Shown here: positions 25,164 to 33,795 of the stretch, piece by piece | How positions within the stretch are numbered: the first letter of the stretch is position 1 | How the letters are laid out: each line of letters opens with the position of its first letter | Assembly (NCBI GenBank): GCA_030602715.1 | Contig: JAUVZD010000001.1 | Span: forward strand, 372,001 to 436,000 | Length of the DNA: 64,000 nt | DNA from: Candidatus Coatesiibacteriota bacterium | GTDB lineage: Bacteria > RBG-13-66-14 > B26-G2 > JAUVZD01 | Direction: 5' to 3' | Translations under genes and position numbers: made by a program | Notes under the pieces: model-generated | Seen by the model: only the letters and a program-made list of their open reading frames with translations | What the model was told of the DNA's origin: nothing | Database searches by the model: none

Positions 25164-26117
25164 CTACATAAAATATGTAATTCCTATCCTGTGGGATAAG
25201 CCGAACTGTTCGGGGAAGGAGACCGCATAGTCCACCCCCACCATCTTCAGCCGAACTCCCACCCCGGCAAAGGGCTCGTCGGTTGCGGTGCGATAACCCC
25301 CACGCACGCTCAGTAGCTCCATCAAGGTAAACTCCCCCCCGAAGCGACCGCTCAATCTTCCCTCCAGGTCCACTTCCATCTCCCCGCTGGCGGTGAAGCC
25401 GTAAAGGGAGCCGAATGCGGTTCCCAGACGAAAATGCTGGAGGGGAATGTCCGACTGCTCCTTCAGACGAATATTGGGGGATACCAGGTTCTCAACGGTA
25501 AAAGCGATGCGGAAGAGGGAGTGGAAATAGCGCATAAAGCCGATATCAATCCCGAAGCCGGAATCGGAATACTTATCCAACTTGCTATAAAATATCTTGA
25601 AATTGAATCCGATGTAGGTTGAGGGAGGAATCTCCTCCTCAAAATCTCCGCCGAAACCCTTCCCCCAAGCCAGGGCAATCAGCGTCTCGGTGGGGATGAA
25701 GGTGCGTCCGGTGGGACCGAAGTCAACCTCTTCCATCTCCCCGAACTGCATATGGACAAAACCCGCCCCCAAGGTGCCCAGAGTTCCGAAGCCGATGGTC
25801 AGTGGTTTTGCCAGACCGAGATAGGAGATGGTGTAGCCGGGAAGCTCCGTAAAGGGGCGAGAGAAACTAAGGGAAAGCTCGCCCTCCTCCAACTGCCCCA
25901 GTCCGGCGGGATTGTAGAGGAAAGCCGAGGCGTCGTCAGCCACGGCGGTGAAGGCTCCGCCAAAGCCCACTGCCCGGGCGGATATGCCCTGGTCAAGAAA
26001 AGCAAACGGCTCTCCCCCTGCAGGTCCGTCCACTGCCGGGACTTGAGAGACGAAAAGTAAAAATATAAATGTTAAAACGCCGAAAAGGATAAAGTATCTA
26101 TAAGACATTAAGTTCAC
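25164..26117 (-). CDS. PorV/PorQ-type outer-membrane barrel protein
   Basis: A 317 aa protein with a signal sequence (FILFGVLTFIFLLFVSQVPAV) and the family landmark ISARAVGFGGAFTAVADDASAFLYNPAGL near 45-73. The rest alternates short amphipathic strands to an aromatic C-terminus (GITYFM), as in FadL-like barrels. PorV proteins belong to type IX secretion in Bacteroidetes, but this wider family is common in candidate phyla without proven T9SS; no other T9SS gene is in this window. It is the last normal gene before the mosaic region at 26.2 kb. Confidence 0.8.
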   Translation of the reverse strand: MNLMSYRYFILFGVLTFIFLLFVSQVPAVDGPAGGEPFAFLDQGISARAVGFGGAFTAVADDASAFLYNPAGLGQLEEGELSLSFSRPFTELPGYTISYLGLAKPLTIGFGTLGTLGAGFVHMQFGEMEEVDFGPTGRTFIPTETLIALAWGKGFGGDFEEEIPPSTYIGFNFKIFYSKLDKYSDSGFGIDIGFMRYFHSLFRIAFTVENLVSPNIRLKEQSDIPLQHFRLGTAFGSLYGFTASGEMEVDLEGRLSGRFGGEFTLMELLSVRGGYRTATDEPFAGVGVRLKMVGVDYAVSFPEQFGLSHRIGITYFM

Positions 26118-26163
26118 CTTTCAAAACCACTTGCACAGATGTATAGTTCAAGAGGTAATACTA

Positions 26164-26192
26164 AGAATAACACTATTAAAGTTTTTATGCAA
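26164..26192 (-). promoter_or_regulatory. Probable promoter of the PorV-like gene
   Basis: Minus-strand TTGCAT (26192-26187), 17-base spacer, TATTCT (26169-26164), about 45 bases before the start codon. Confidence 0.55.
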
Positions 26193-26211
26193 GGGATATT
26201 TTACCCTTTAT

Positions 26212-26694
26212 CGGTGGCTTTCTCCGCCAGTCCGGGCGTATGTAATGTACGCGGTGAACGCGGTCGTAATCGTCGCGGCGGCCAGCTTCCTTCCGGGTCT
26301 GGGCGCGCGCATCGCCGAGATGACGGGCCTGGGGCAGACCTTCGTCGGGAGCCTGTTTATCGCGATGTCCACGTCGCTGCCGGAGCTGGTCGTAACGATG
26401 GCGACGGTACGCATCGGCGCGATTGACTTGGCCCTGGGGAACCTCTTCGGGAGCAACCTATTCAACGTCGCGATTCTGGCGGCCGACGACATCATCTACA
26501 CAAAAGGCCCTATTCTGGCCGACGTCTCGAGCAACCACCTGATAACCGCCGCGTCGGCGATTGCGATGACGGCGGCGGTGGTCGTAGGCCTGACCTACCG
26601 AACTATAAAGCAACCGTTCCTCCTGGCCTGGGATTCAATGGGCATCCTCGCGATCTACTTCGTCAGCACCGTGATGTTGTATACGTTGAGGTGA
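26212..26694 (+). pseudogene. C-terminal half of a Na+/Ca2+ exchanger (CaCA family)
   Basis: From about codon WLSPPVRAY the frame encodes an alpha-2 repeat of cation/Ca2+ antiporters: GLGQTFVGSLFIAMSTSLPELVVTM then GAIDLALGNLFGSNLFNVAIL, followed by three more helices and a normal stop. The exchangers are about 320-350 aa with two repeats; only the second half is present. The region before 26212 is AT-rich, while this piece is strongly GC-rich with CGC/CGT-rich codons, so the break is sharp. The open frame can be extended to 26131, but those residues do not match the family. Probably a transferred or rearranged fragment. Confidence 0.75.
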
Positions 26695-26726
26695 ATATAT
26701 TTAAAGAAGCACATCCATCATTTATG

Positions 26727-26755
26727 TTGACTTGTAGTTAGTAATATGCTAAATT
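26727..26755 (+). promoter_or_regulatory. Probable promoter of the AT-rich TPR gene
   Basis: TTGACT (26727-26732), 17-base spacer, TAAATT (26750-26755), about 57 bases before the start codon. Confidence 0.5.
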
Positions 26756-26812
26756 AGTAAAAAATCTAGGTTTGAATTTAGAATAACTCATTATTACTTA
26801 GGGGGCTAAGAT

Positions 26813-28351
26813 ATGCCAGAATGGGTTGTGGAGCTATTAAGCATTTTAAAATGGCCCGCCTGTGTGGCGTTCATTGTAATAATCGCCCTCCTATTATTCA
26901 AGAAGGGGATACTCAAACGTTTAAATTCGATTAAGCAAGTTAAGTTTAAAAAAGGAGACTCTGAGGCTAAAGTAGATTTAGGAAAAGACGAACTCGAAAC
27001 GGAACAACTAACCGAATCTAAACCTAAACTAATAAACGAAGAAGCCCCGGCGAAAGAAGAAATACCAAAGAAGCCGAAACCGGAAAAGCCGAAAGATTGG
27101 TTTTCCGAAATGATTATAGCCTTTATTAATAGGGATACCGATAAAGCTAAAGAAGCATATGGAAAATTGCAAAAATCGGAGAAAGAAGAAATACCGAAAT
27201 TGAAGAACGAAGTTATTTACCAATCTAATCTATATATGTACGGCATAGATTCCGCCGGTCTAGAAAATTTATACGAATTAGCTAAAAACGAAAAAGTATC
27301 CGCGTTTGCTTGGTATAGGATAGGTATGTGCTACGAGAAAAACGGCGAATTAGAAAAAGCTTGCTCTGCTTACGAAAACGCCGTCGAAAAAACCGATAAT
27401 GACGATCAATACATCCGATATATTATAGAATTGGCCAACTGCTTATACTTAAACGGTAATAAACTAGAAGCTTTTAATAGATTAGCGGATTCCAGCCTAT
27501 TGACTTCAGATTCGGATAATGTTTATAAAGTATACGAAGCATTAGGGAAACTATACGGAAAAGAAAACGACCCGCTATCACGTGCTCTCGCTCTTGAATT
27601 AGCGTTAGAAAATAACCCTTCTAAATCCGGCGTAAAATTTGATACCGCATATTCATATAGCGATGCCGATTTACCATTACTCTCTATGTTACATTATAAA
27701 AACCTATTAAATATTAAACCTGAAAATCGTATTGCTACTAATAACTTAGGAGTATTTTACGACAAATTGGGCCTAAATATAAAATCCGTCGATTGTTTCA
27801 GGAAAGCCGCTGATAACGAATTACCGCTCGCTTTAGGTAATCTTTCTAAAATATACTCAAGTTCCGGCTTTAAAAGAGAAGCTATGGAGTTAAATGAAAA
27901 GGCTAAAAAACTGGAGAATATCCCCGGCCCAATAGCCGAAGCCATTACCGCTTTATCTAATAAGGAGGAGAAAGAGGAAGAAACGGAAACTAAATTATTA
28001 TCAACAGCGTTGGAAGAACAACGGTTTTTGCGGCAATTCGCGAAAGCGTATATACAGAAAACCGATACTATCCCTAAAATAAAAGGTATTTGGCAAATAC
28101 CGGAAAAAGGGGAATTAACTATTGAACAAAACGATAATATCATAAATGGTTTATCAGAATGGGATAATAAGAAATTCGAAATCGAAGGTAAGCTAAAAAA
28201 CCGTGGTCTATTATTTAAGACCTCAGAATATAGTTACAGTTGGAAATTCGGTAAAGGATTCGGTATCGTTTCGGATAATCAACAAGTAATCAACGCCATG
28301 TTAGTATCCGGTAACGAAGTCGACTTCTTGAAGCTAACTAAGTCCGATTAA
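26813..28351 (+). CDS. Membrane-anchored TPR protein of unknown function (AT-rich, foreign)
   Basis: A 512 aa protein with AGGGGG seven bases before the ATG. One N-terminal helix (WPACVAFIVIIALLLF) is followed by a basic stretch, a Lys/Pro/Glu linker (about 60-95) and a helical region (100-380) with TPR-like units such as AFAWYRIGMCYEKNGELEKACSAYENAVE and RIATNNLGVFYDKLGLNIKS. The last 110 residues form a separate domain (GIWQIPEKGELTIEQNDNII through the aromatic YSYSWKFGKGFGIVSDNQQV). The gene is visibly AT-rich and uses codons unlike its neighbours. No enzyme motif. N-terminal anchor plus repeats is seen in stress or defence proteins, but that is only a guess. Confidence 0.75.
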   Translation: MPEWVVELLSILKWPACVAFIVIIALLLFKKGILKRLNSIKQVKFKKGDSEAKVDLGKDELETEQLTESKPKLINEEAPAKEEIPKKPKPEKPKDWFSEMIIAFINRDTDKAKEAYGKLQKSEKEEIPKLKNEVIYQSNLYMYGIDSAGLENLYELAKNEKVSAFAWYRIGMCYEKNGELEKACSAYENAVEKTDNDDQYIRYIIELANCLYLNGNKLEAFNRLADSSLLTSDSDNVYKVYEALGKLYGKENDPLSRALALELALENNPSKSGVKFDTAYSYSDADLPLLSMLHYKNLLNIKPENRIATNNLGVFYDKLGLNIKSVDCFRKAADNELPLALGNLSKIYSSSGFKREAMELNEKAKKLENIPGPIAEAITALSNKEEKEEETETKLLSTALEEQRFLRQFAKAYIQKTDTIPKIKGIWQIPEKGELTIEQNDNIINGLSEWDNKKFEIEGKLKNRGLLFKTSEYSYSWKFGKGFGIVSDNQQVINAMLVSGNEVDFLKLTKSD

Positions 28352-28409
28352 CTATGATACGACATATTAAAGCCCTCTTTCTATAACAATATACTCTCTC
28401 TTCATAAGG

Positions 28410-28471
28410 TTGCGTACTCTCGCGATAGACTGGGGCGAAGCCCGCGTGGGCCTCGCGATGACCGCGGCGCC
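28410..28471 (+). pseudogene. N-terminal fragment of ruvX (Holliday-junction resolvase YqgF)
   Basis: From a TTG the first 20 codons read MRTLAIDWGEARVGLAMTAA, the RuvX/YqgF opening (L.IDyGe.RiGlA.s). The match stops exactly where the accA-linked direct repeat begins (about 28472), so the rest of the gene has been replaced. Confidence 0.55.
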
Positions 28472-28976
28472 CGCTTCGACTGGGGAGACAAGAACGTATC
28501 CGCCGCTTCGATGGAGTATTATCTGGTCGGCGGTAAATCTCTGTCCGGACCTTTCGAGGGCGAAGATTGTATCCCCTTCAAACAGTCCTCTTATCCACAA
28601 ACACACTGTTATCAAAGGGATTCTCCGAAGTGTAGCCCATCTTTCTAAAGTGCTCCCGACGGTGCTCTATCAGCTTCCTGCGCCCCATCTTCATCAGGGG
28701 CTTGAGATGCCCCAGGATTGCTTCCTTCAGCGCCTTTGCTGAAGCCTCATAGTCGGTATGAGCTCCGCCCAGCGGCTCCTGAACCACCTCATCCACCACC
28801 CCCAGCTTGAACAGGTCCCGGGCGGTAATCCTGAGTATTCGCGAGCTCTCCGGGGCTTCCGCCCTATCCCGCCACAGTATGGCGGCGCAACCCTCAGGGG
28901 ATATGACCGAATAGTAGGCGTTTGAAAGTATCAGCACCACATTGCCGACGCCGATGCCCAAAGCCCCCCCACTTCC
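28472..28976. repeat. Direct repeat, distal copy (accA 3' end plus downstream flank)
   Basis: About 500 bases that recur at 30841-31346 with only about 16-20 differences by eye. It spans the last third of accA and roughly 105 bases beyond its stop codon. To the left lies the ruvX fragment; to the right the match ends abruptly within an accA codon run (GGALGIGV). Confidence 0.85.
28578..28976 (-). pseudogene. accA 3'-end fragment (about 130 codons)
   Basis: Encodes the C-terminal part of the carboxyltransferase alpha subunit from GGALGIGVGNVVLILSNAYY to FDNSVFVDKRTV, nearly identical to the end of the intact accA at 30947. No frame damage is seen, but the N-terminal two thirds are absent and the fragment is joined to unrelated sequence (MAFRRLLFAPQQ frame). 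Confidence 0.85.
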
Positions 28977-29097
28977 CGGACGGTCTTCGCCGGCGGGTTG
29001 AACTTGTTGCGGAGCGAAAAGAAGACGGCGGAAAGCCAAAAACCGACCTTGCCGTCTCTTTTGGCCATAAGCAACCCGGGGATTCAGTTGTTAATTT

Positions 29098-30558
29098 TTA
29101 TTCGCCGTTCGTTCCTTCCAAATCCGCCAGACCCTCCCGGGCAAAATCCAAAGACCCGGTAAAATCTATGCCTGATTCGAGAACCGTTTCGAACTCGGCC
29201 CGGGCTTCGTCGGTCCTCCCCGTTTCCGAATAGCATTTGCCGAGGTAGTTACGCGCCAAGACTTCAATAATGGGTTTTACGCTGCCGCCTTTACCCTGCA
29301 GGCAATTATTCAACGCCCCTATGGCTTCGTCGAACTTACCCTGTTCCAGATAGGTCTGTCCCAGGTACAGCCACGCCCACGCGTTATCGGGCTCGGCCTC
29401 GGTTTTCTTCAGGAATCCGGCCTCGGCTTCCTCGTAACGGCCGATCTGTAAATACCCGACGGCCATCTCGGTCGACGCCTTTTCTCGGGCAGTCCCGAGG
29501 TCGTCGCAGCCGTCGCCGAACAAAAAGAACCCGGCCGCAACCGGCGGTTCCGACAGCCCTTCCCACTCGAACGCCGGCGGATAAGAGACCAGGCCGCCCG
29601 GCTGTAGAAACCTGAACTCCCGCTCCAACCCGAGGTCCGGGTGCTCGACCTTAATGTTGTTGCCGACCGAGACGATAAGCCGGTTGGGGTATAGATTGCC
29701 GAACAGGTAATCCCCGCTCTTTTCCGGGATACCCGTTTTTTCCATAAAGCGTTCAATCTGCTCCTCGTCGTTAAAATTCGGGTCATGCCCTTCCACCAAT
29801 TCAGCGACGGTCGCATCCGCTGGTATCCAACCGTACGGCGGTACGTAGAACTCCGCCCACTGGTGCCCCTCCTTGTCGAACCAGACGCAGGTCACGGTTC
29901 TGGCGGGAATACCCTGGGCCCGACACAAAGCGCAAAAGACTACGCTGTACTCGCCGCAGTCGCCCTTCAGGCGCACGAACGAGTTAGCGGCGCCCCGAAG
30001 GCTCAAGTCCGGGTATTCGTACGTCATGTTGTCGACGACCCAATCGAATATTAAATGGGCTTTAACGTACGGGTTTTTCTCGTCGCCCACTATCTCTTCG
30101 GACTTGGCGATTATCGCGTTCGTTACGTCAATCCAGTACTCCGATTTGGTGTAACGGACGTACTTCTCGGATTCCACGTCGTACGGTTCAACGCCGGCGG
30201 GGTCGGCGTCCACGTTTACTTCATAGACCGCGTAATCGAAATCGTAATAGAACAACAATCCGCCGCTCTCGTCGAAATCCGTAACGCGCCAGAAGATTAT
30301 CCGGTTCCCGCCCAGGTCGTCCTCGACCACGTCGTAAGGCTCGGGGTATATCTCGCCCATCTCGACGTCCTGCCCCCGATGGTTTACCGGCTGAGCCACC
30401 CAGAGCCGGAGTTCGCCGTCATCGCCTTCTGCGGATACGTTTTCGACGAAAAACCAGAACCTTCCCTTGCTCGTTTCCCGAGCGCCCTCCTCCGAAGCGA
30501 CGGCGAACGCCCCCAGAGCCAATATTACCGTTAACGTCATAACCGATAAATAGCGCAC
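29098..30558 (-). CDS. Secreted transglutaminase-like protein with TPR repeats
   Basis: About 486 aa from a GTG at 30558 with AGGAGG seven bases upstream; a longer frame to 30612 lacks a good site. Signal peptide MRYLSVMTLTVILALGAFAVA, a beta-rich domain, then a transglutaminase-like core with the papain-type triad C201 (LKGDCGEYS), H232 (KEGHQWAEF) and D248 (IPADAT). The C-terminal 110 residues hold TPRs (AWAWLYLGQTYLEQGKFDEAIGALNN). It may act as an extracytoplasmic peptidase or cross-linker. GC-rich codon use resembles the exchanger fragment and the right end of the window, not the flanking core genes. It is the cargo between the two accA repeat copies. Confidence 0.8.
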   Translation of the reverse strand: MRYLSVMTLTVILALGAFAVASEEGARETSKGRFWFFVENVSAEGDDGELRLWVAQPVNHRGQDVEMGEIYPEPYDVVEDDLGGNRIIFWRVTDFDESGGLLFYYDFDYAVYEVNVDADPAGVEPYDVESEKYVRYTKSEYWIDVTNAIIAKSEEIVGDEKNPYVKAHLIFDWVVDNMTYEYPDLSLRGAANSFVRLKGDCGEYSVVFCALCRAQGIPARTVTCVWFDKEGHQWAEFYVPPYGWIPADATVAELVEGHDPNFNDEEQIERFMEKTGIPEKSGDYLFGNLYPNRLIVSVGNNIKVEHPDLGLEREFRFLQPGGLVSYPPAFEWEGLSEPPVAAGFFLFGDGCDDLGTAREKASTEMAVGYLQIGRYEEAEAGFLKKTEAEPDNAWAWLYLGQTYLEQGKFDEAIGALNNCLQGKGGSVKPIIEVLARNYLGKCYSETGRTDEARAEFETVLESGIDFTGSLDFAREGLADLEGTNGE

Positions 30559-30640
30559 TTCTTTACCTCCTGTTTGTATTTGATAACTCTTACACCGATA
30601 GACTTCTCCCACGTATGAGGGCGACCAATTAAACGTGAAG

Positions 30641-30850
30641 CTACAGACCCTCCATTTCTGCCCACAAGTCCGCGCCCCGGGCCCAATCGGCGAGCCACGC
30701 CTCGAAGGTCGCCTTGTGCGCGACGAGCTGAGCCGGCGGCGCCAGCGCGCCCGGGTTCGGTTCCGATAAACTCCGCCGGGTCAAACCGGTAGCGGCGGTT
30801 GAAACCCCAGGTGCTTAACCCGCCGAAGGCCGCGAATCCCGGCTTCAACC
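30641..30850 (-). pseudogene. Frameshifted C-terminal fragment of an unidentified protein
   Basis: Two minus-strand frames join near 30735: GFAAFGGLSTWGFNRRYRFD then, after a one-base shift, PNPGALAPPAQLVAHKATFE and ADLWAEMEGL with a stop at 30641. Both halves look coding (GC-rich third positions, sensible residues), so it reads as a decayed gene end. I do not recognise the family. It abuts the proximal accA repeat. Confidence 0.45.
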
Positions 30851-31346
30851 GGGGAGACAAGAACGTATCCGCCGCTTCGATTGAGTATTATCTGGTCGGC
30901 GGTAAATCTCTGTCCGGACCTTTCAAGGCCGAAGATTGTATCCCCTTCAAACAGTCCTCGTATCCACAAACACACTGTTATCAAAGGGATTCTCCGAGGT
31001 GTATCCCATCTTTCTAAAGTGTTCCCGGCGGTGCTCTATCAGCTTCCTGCGCCCCATCTTCATCAGGGGCTTGAGATGCCCCAGGATTGCTTCCTTCAGC
31101 GCCTTTGCTGAAGCCTCATAGTCGGTATGAGCTCCGCCCAGCGGCTCCTGCACCACCTCATCCACCACCCCCAGCTTTAACAGGTCCCGGGCGGTAATCC
31201 TGAGTATTCGCGAGCTTTCCGGGGCTTCCGCCCTATCCCGCCACAGTATGGCGGCGCAACCCTCAGGGGATATGACCGAATAGTAGGCGTTTGAAAGTAT
31301 CAGCACCACATTGCCGACGCCGATTCCCAAAGCTCCCCCGCTTCCC
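30841..31346. repeat. Direct repeat, proximal copy (in intact accA)
   Basis: Partner of 28472-28976 in the same orientation. It includes the real 3' end of accA and the flank beyond its stop codon. Confidence 0.85.
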
Positions 31347-31948
31347 CCCTCACCGATGACATTGATGATTATGGGCACGCCCAGATTGTGCATCTCCTTG
31401 ATGTTTTTGGCTATTGCCTCCGCCTGACCCCGCTCCTCAGCCTCTATGCCGGGATATGCGCCGGCGCTGTCCAGGAAGGTGAGTATGGGGATGTTGAACT
31501 TGTCGGCGATGCGCATAATCCGAAGCGCCTTGCGAAATCCCTCGGGATGGGGAGAGCCGAAGTTACGCATCAGGTTCTCCTTGGTGGTGCGCCCCTTCTG
31601 ATGACCGACGACGCACACCGTTTGCCCGTCCAGCCGCCCGAAACCGGCGAGGATTGCCTTATCGTCGGCGAAGAGCCTGTCGCCGTGCACCTCAACGAAG
31701 TCAGTTATCATCAGCTTGACGAAGTCGTAGGTGTAGGGGCGCCGAGGATGGCGCGCCACCTGCACCCTCTGCCAGGGATCAAGATTGGAGAAAATTTCCC
31801 GGCGCAACTCGTCGGCTCTGTTCTCCAGCTCCTCTATCTTCTGGGAGAGATCCAGCCCCTCCTCCTCCATCATCTTCTTAAGCTCGGCGACCTTCTGCTC
31901 CACTTCATATATCGGTCGCTCAAAATCCAGCACCCCGAATTCCGCCAT
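30947..31948 (-). CDS. accA: Acetyl-CoA carboxylase carboxyltransferase subunit alpha
   Basis: Transfers carboxyl from carboxybiotin to acetyl-CoA in fatty acid synthesis, with AccD. The 333 aa protein is complete: FERPIYEVEQKVAEL at the start, VARHPRRPYTYDFVKLM, the oxyanion-hole region FGSPHPEGFRKALRIM, FLDSAGAYPGIEAEERGQAEAIA and VIGEGGSGGALGIGVGN. accD is not in the window. Its last 133 codons lie in the direct repeat described above. The next gene downstream is unrelated cargo, and upstream is a restriction-modification pair. Confidence 0.96.
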   Translation of the reverse strand: MAEFGVLDFERPIYEVEQKVAELKKMMEEEGLDLSQKIEELENRADELRREIFSNLDPWQRVQVARHPRRPYTYDFVKLMITDFVEVHGDRLFADDKAILAGFGRLDGQTVCVVGHQKGRTTKENLMRNFGSPHPEGFRKALRIMRIADKFNIPILTFLDSAGAYPGIEAEERGQAEAIAKNIKEMHNLGVPIIINVIGEGGSGGALGIGVGNVVLILSNAYYSVISPEGCAAILWRDRAEAPESSRILRITARDLLKLGVVDEVVQEPLGGAHTDYEASAKALKEAILGHLKPLMKMGRRKLIEHRREHFRKMGYTSENPFDNSVFVDTRTV

Positions 31949-31982
31949 CTATGAATACCTCCGATTGAGGGGCGGGGGTTGG

Positions 31983-32888
31983 TCAGTCGAACAGTCTTCC
32001 TTGTTTTTGAAAATCGGCGATACGCTTATCTGCCAATTGACAATATTTTTTATCTATCTCATACCCGACAAATTTTCTTTCTAATCCCAAAGCGGCAATA
32101 GCCGAAGCCCCACTGCCCATAAAAGGGTCAAGGACAACATCGCCATTGAAAGTATATAGTTGGGTCAATCTATATGGTAGCTCTATCGGAAAAGGAGCAG
32201 GATGACCAACTTTTTTCGCCGACTCCGGCTTGAAACTCCAAATGCTTTTGGTGAACTCTAGAAATTCGTCTCGGGAGATAGTATCTTTACGATCACCCAT
32301 CTTCTTCCTGGAAAAAGAACCTTTGGAGAATACCAAGATATATTCGTGGATATCTCGCAGAGTGGGATTTGAAGCCGAAAGCCAACTTCCCCACGCAGTA
32401 GAGGGACTTGAGCTCTCCGCCTTGTTCCAAATTATCTCACCCCGCATAAGAAAGCCTAAATCAAGCATATCTCGGATTATAAAAATATGGAGGGGGATAT
32501 AAGGTTTTCTCCCCAGGTTAGCTATGTTAATACACGCCCTTCCGCCGGGTACCAAAAGGCGATATACTTCCTCCCAAACCCGCTTGAGAAATTCCAGGTA
32601 TTCCTCCAAGGTCAAATCTTGGTCGTAGTCCTTTCCCACATTGTATGGGGGTGAGGTCACCATAAGATGTATACAGGAGTCTGGTAACTCATCAATTCTT
32701 TCCGATGATTTACAAAGGATTTGGTTCAGGTATTGCTGAGGGACTGGGTTTTCTACATATTCTAATTTCGTTTCTTGAGGCAATCCCTCATACAAACGGC
32801 TGGAATAAAAGGAAGAAGAGTCGTGACCTATTCTTCCCGGTGAGCCGAAAGACGAAGTGCGAGTGTTTCTTTTTTTAGACGAGGACAT
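31983..32888 (-). CDS. DNA methyltransferase of the ThaI-like system (N4-cytosine or N6-adenine, beta order)
   Basis: About 301 aa from the ATG at 32888, with AGGAGG about nine bases upstream. Motif IV TSPPYNVGKDYD comes before the SAM-binding DPFMGSGASAIAALGLERKFVGYEI, the beta-class order. SPPY favours N4-cytosine methylation. The central segments TAWGSWLSAS and KVGHPAPFPIELPYRL are shared with the methyltransferase at 42055-42861. It overlaps the endonuclease gene by 14 bases, so the two form one restriction-modification unit. Confidence 0.88.
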   Translation of the reverse strand: MSSSKKRNTRTSSFGSPGRIGHDSSSFYSSRLYEGLPQETKLEYVENPVPQQYLNQILCKSSERIDELPDSCIHLMVTSPPYNVGKDYDQDLTLEEYLEFLKRVWEEVYRLLVPGGRACINIANLGRKPYIPLHIFIIRDMLDLGFLMRGEIIWNKAESSSPSTAWGSWLSASNPTLRDIHEYILVFSKGSFSRKKMGDRKDTISRDEFLEFTKSIWSFKPESAKKVGHPAPFPIELPYRLTQLYTFNGDVVLDPFMGSGASAIAALGLERKFVGYEIDKKYCQLADKRIADFQKQGRLFD

Positions 32889-33525
32889 TGCTGTCACCCT
32901 CCTTCCAATAGTCAACCCATCTCTTATAAGGATTATATTCTATCTTTGACCTCTGCCATTGTATATAAATAGCAATGGTCTCTTTGTCTTCTGCTAATGT
33001 TTTAAGGGCTTCTCCATCGATCTCCACGCCCCTAGGATTAGTTCCCGGTTTAGGCAATTTAATATAGACATCCCTACCTATCCTGTTAAAAAGCTTCCTC
33101 TGAACTTTAAGTGGGATATAATAAAATCCCCCGCAATCATTCCAGTTGATTTGAATGAAAAGCATATCATAACTAGGGCGGTAATTCTCCCGAAAATCAC
33201 TTGCTTTCTGGATGTCAACTGTCCAAATTAACTTTACCCCGCTAAACCTAGTACTAGTAATAGTTTTTATTGCAATCGGACTACCAAACAGTCTTACATC
33301 CACCTCTGGCTCGGTTATAGGTATTTCTATATCTACATTTTCCTCGCCGAACTTATAAATTAAAAGAGCCACAACTATCCTCTCCCTTAGTGACCCAACC
33401 TCCATCCCAATCCTTCCCGCCCTTGAACTCTCAATTTCCGCCAATTGAAATAGAAAGGGCAAACGTTGTTTGATTCTATAAACAAGTTTTTCATCCTCAA
33501 ACAATTCTTTAAATTGACCTAGCAT
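32875..33525 (-). CDS. Type II restriction endonuclease, ThaI-like
   Basis: A 216 aa protein whose central region (FQLAEIESSRAGRIGMEVGS, then RERIVVALLIYKFGEENV and TEPEVDVRLFGSPIAIKTIT) resembles, from memory, the ThaI family that cuts CGCG. The possible nuclease core is D76 with K87 in a variant PD-(D/E)XK arrangement. The coupled methyltransferase downstream supports the assignment. Recognition sequence is not proven. The gene is somewhat more AT-rich than the housekeeping genes. Confidence 0.65.
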   Translation of the reverse strand: MLGQFKELFEDEKLVYRIKQRLPFLFQLAEIESSRAGRIGMEVGSLRERIVVALLIYKFGEENVDIEIPITEPEVDVRLFGSPIAIKTITSTRFSGVKLIWTVDIQKASDFRENYRPSYDMLFIQINWNDCGGFYYIPLKVQRKLFNRIGRDVYIKLPKPGTNPRGVEIDGEALKTLAEDKETIAIYIQWQRSKIEYNPYKRWVDYWKEGDSNVLV

Positions 33526-33606
33526 TCTTCACCTCAAAAAATACGGTCAAACCTTCTCTACTCCAAAAAAAACCCTCCAAAACTTAAAAATAAACATTAG
33601 GTTGCA

Positions 33607-33738
33607 CTACCATCTTAACATTACTGCCTTCCCCACATTCCTCTCCCAGAACACACCGTCCTCATATCCCTGAATACGCCCATCACCCTCCATCTTCGCC
33701 ATCCCCTCATCCTTAAACCAAAAAACATTATCATTGGG
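33607..33738 (-). pseudogene. 3'-end remnant of a DNA methyltransferase
   Basis: A short minus-strand frame ends in GDGRIQGYEDGVFWERNVGK and stops at 33607. The intact methyltransferase at 35257 ends in EDGRIQGYEDGLFWERNVVG, so this is a second, diverged copy of that C-terminus. Nucleotide similarity spans about 85 bases. No methyltransferase motifs remain. The rest of 33526-33795 holds no gene. Confidence 0.65.
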
Positions 33739-33795
33739 GCTTGGAAGAAGCAGGATAATCAAACTGCTCTACCCTATATTATACCAAATCCCGAC

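Noticed and set aside
26131-26211. N-terminal extension of the exchanger fragment
   Set aside because: It is open in frame, but its residues do not match the exchanger family and the base composition changes sharply at about 26212.
28352-31346. Flanking repeats considered as transposon ends
   Set aside because: The repeats are direct, about 500 bases long and made of accA coding sequence; there are no terminal inverted repeats and no transposase gene.
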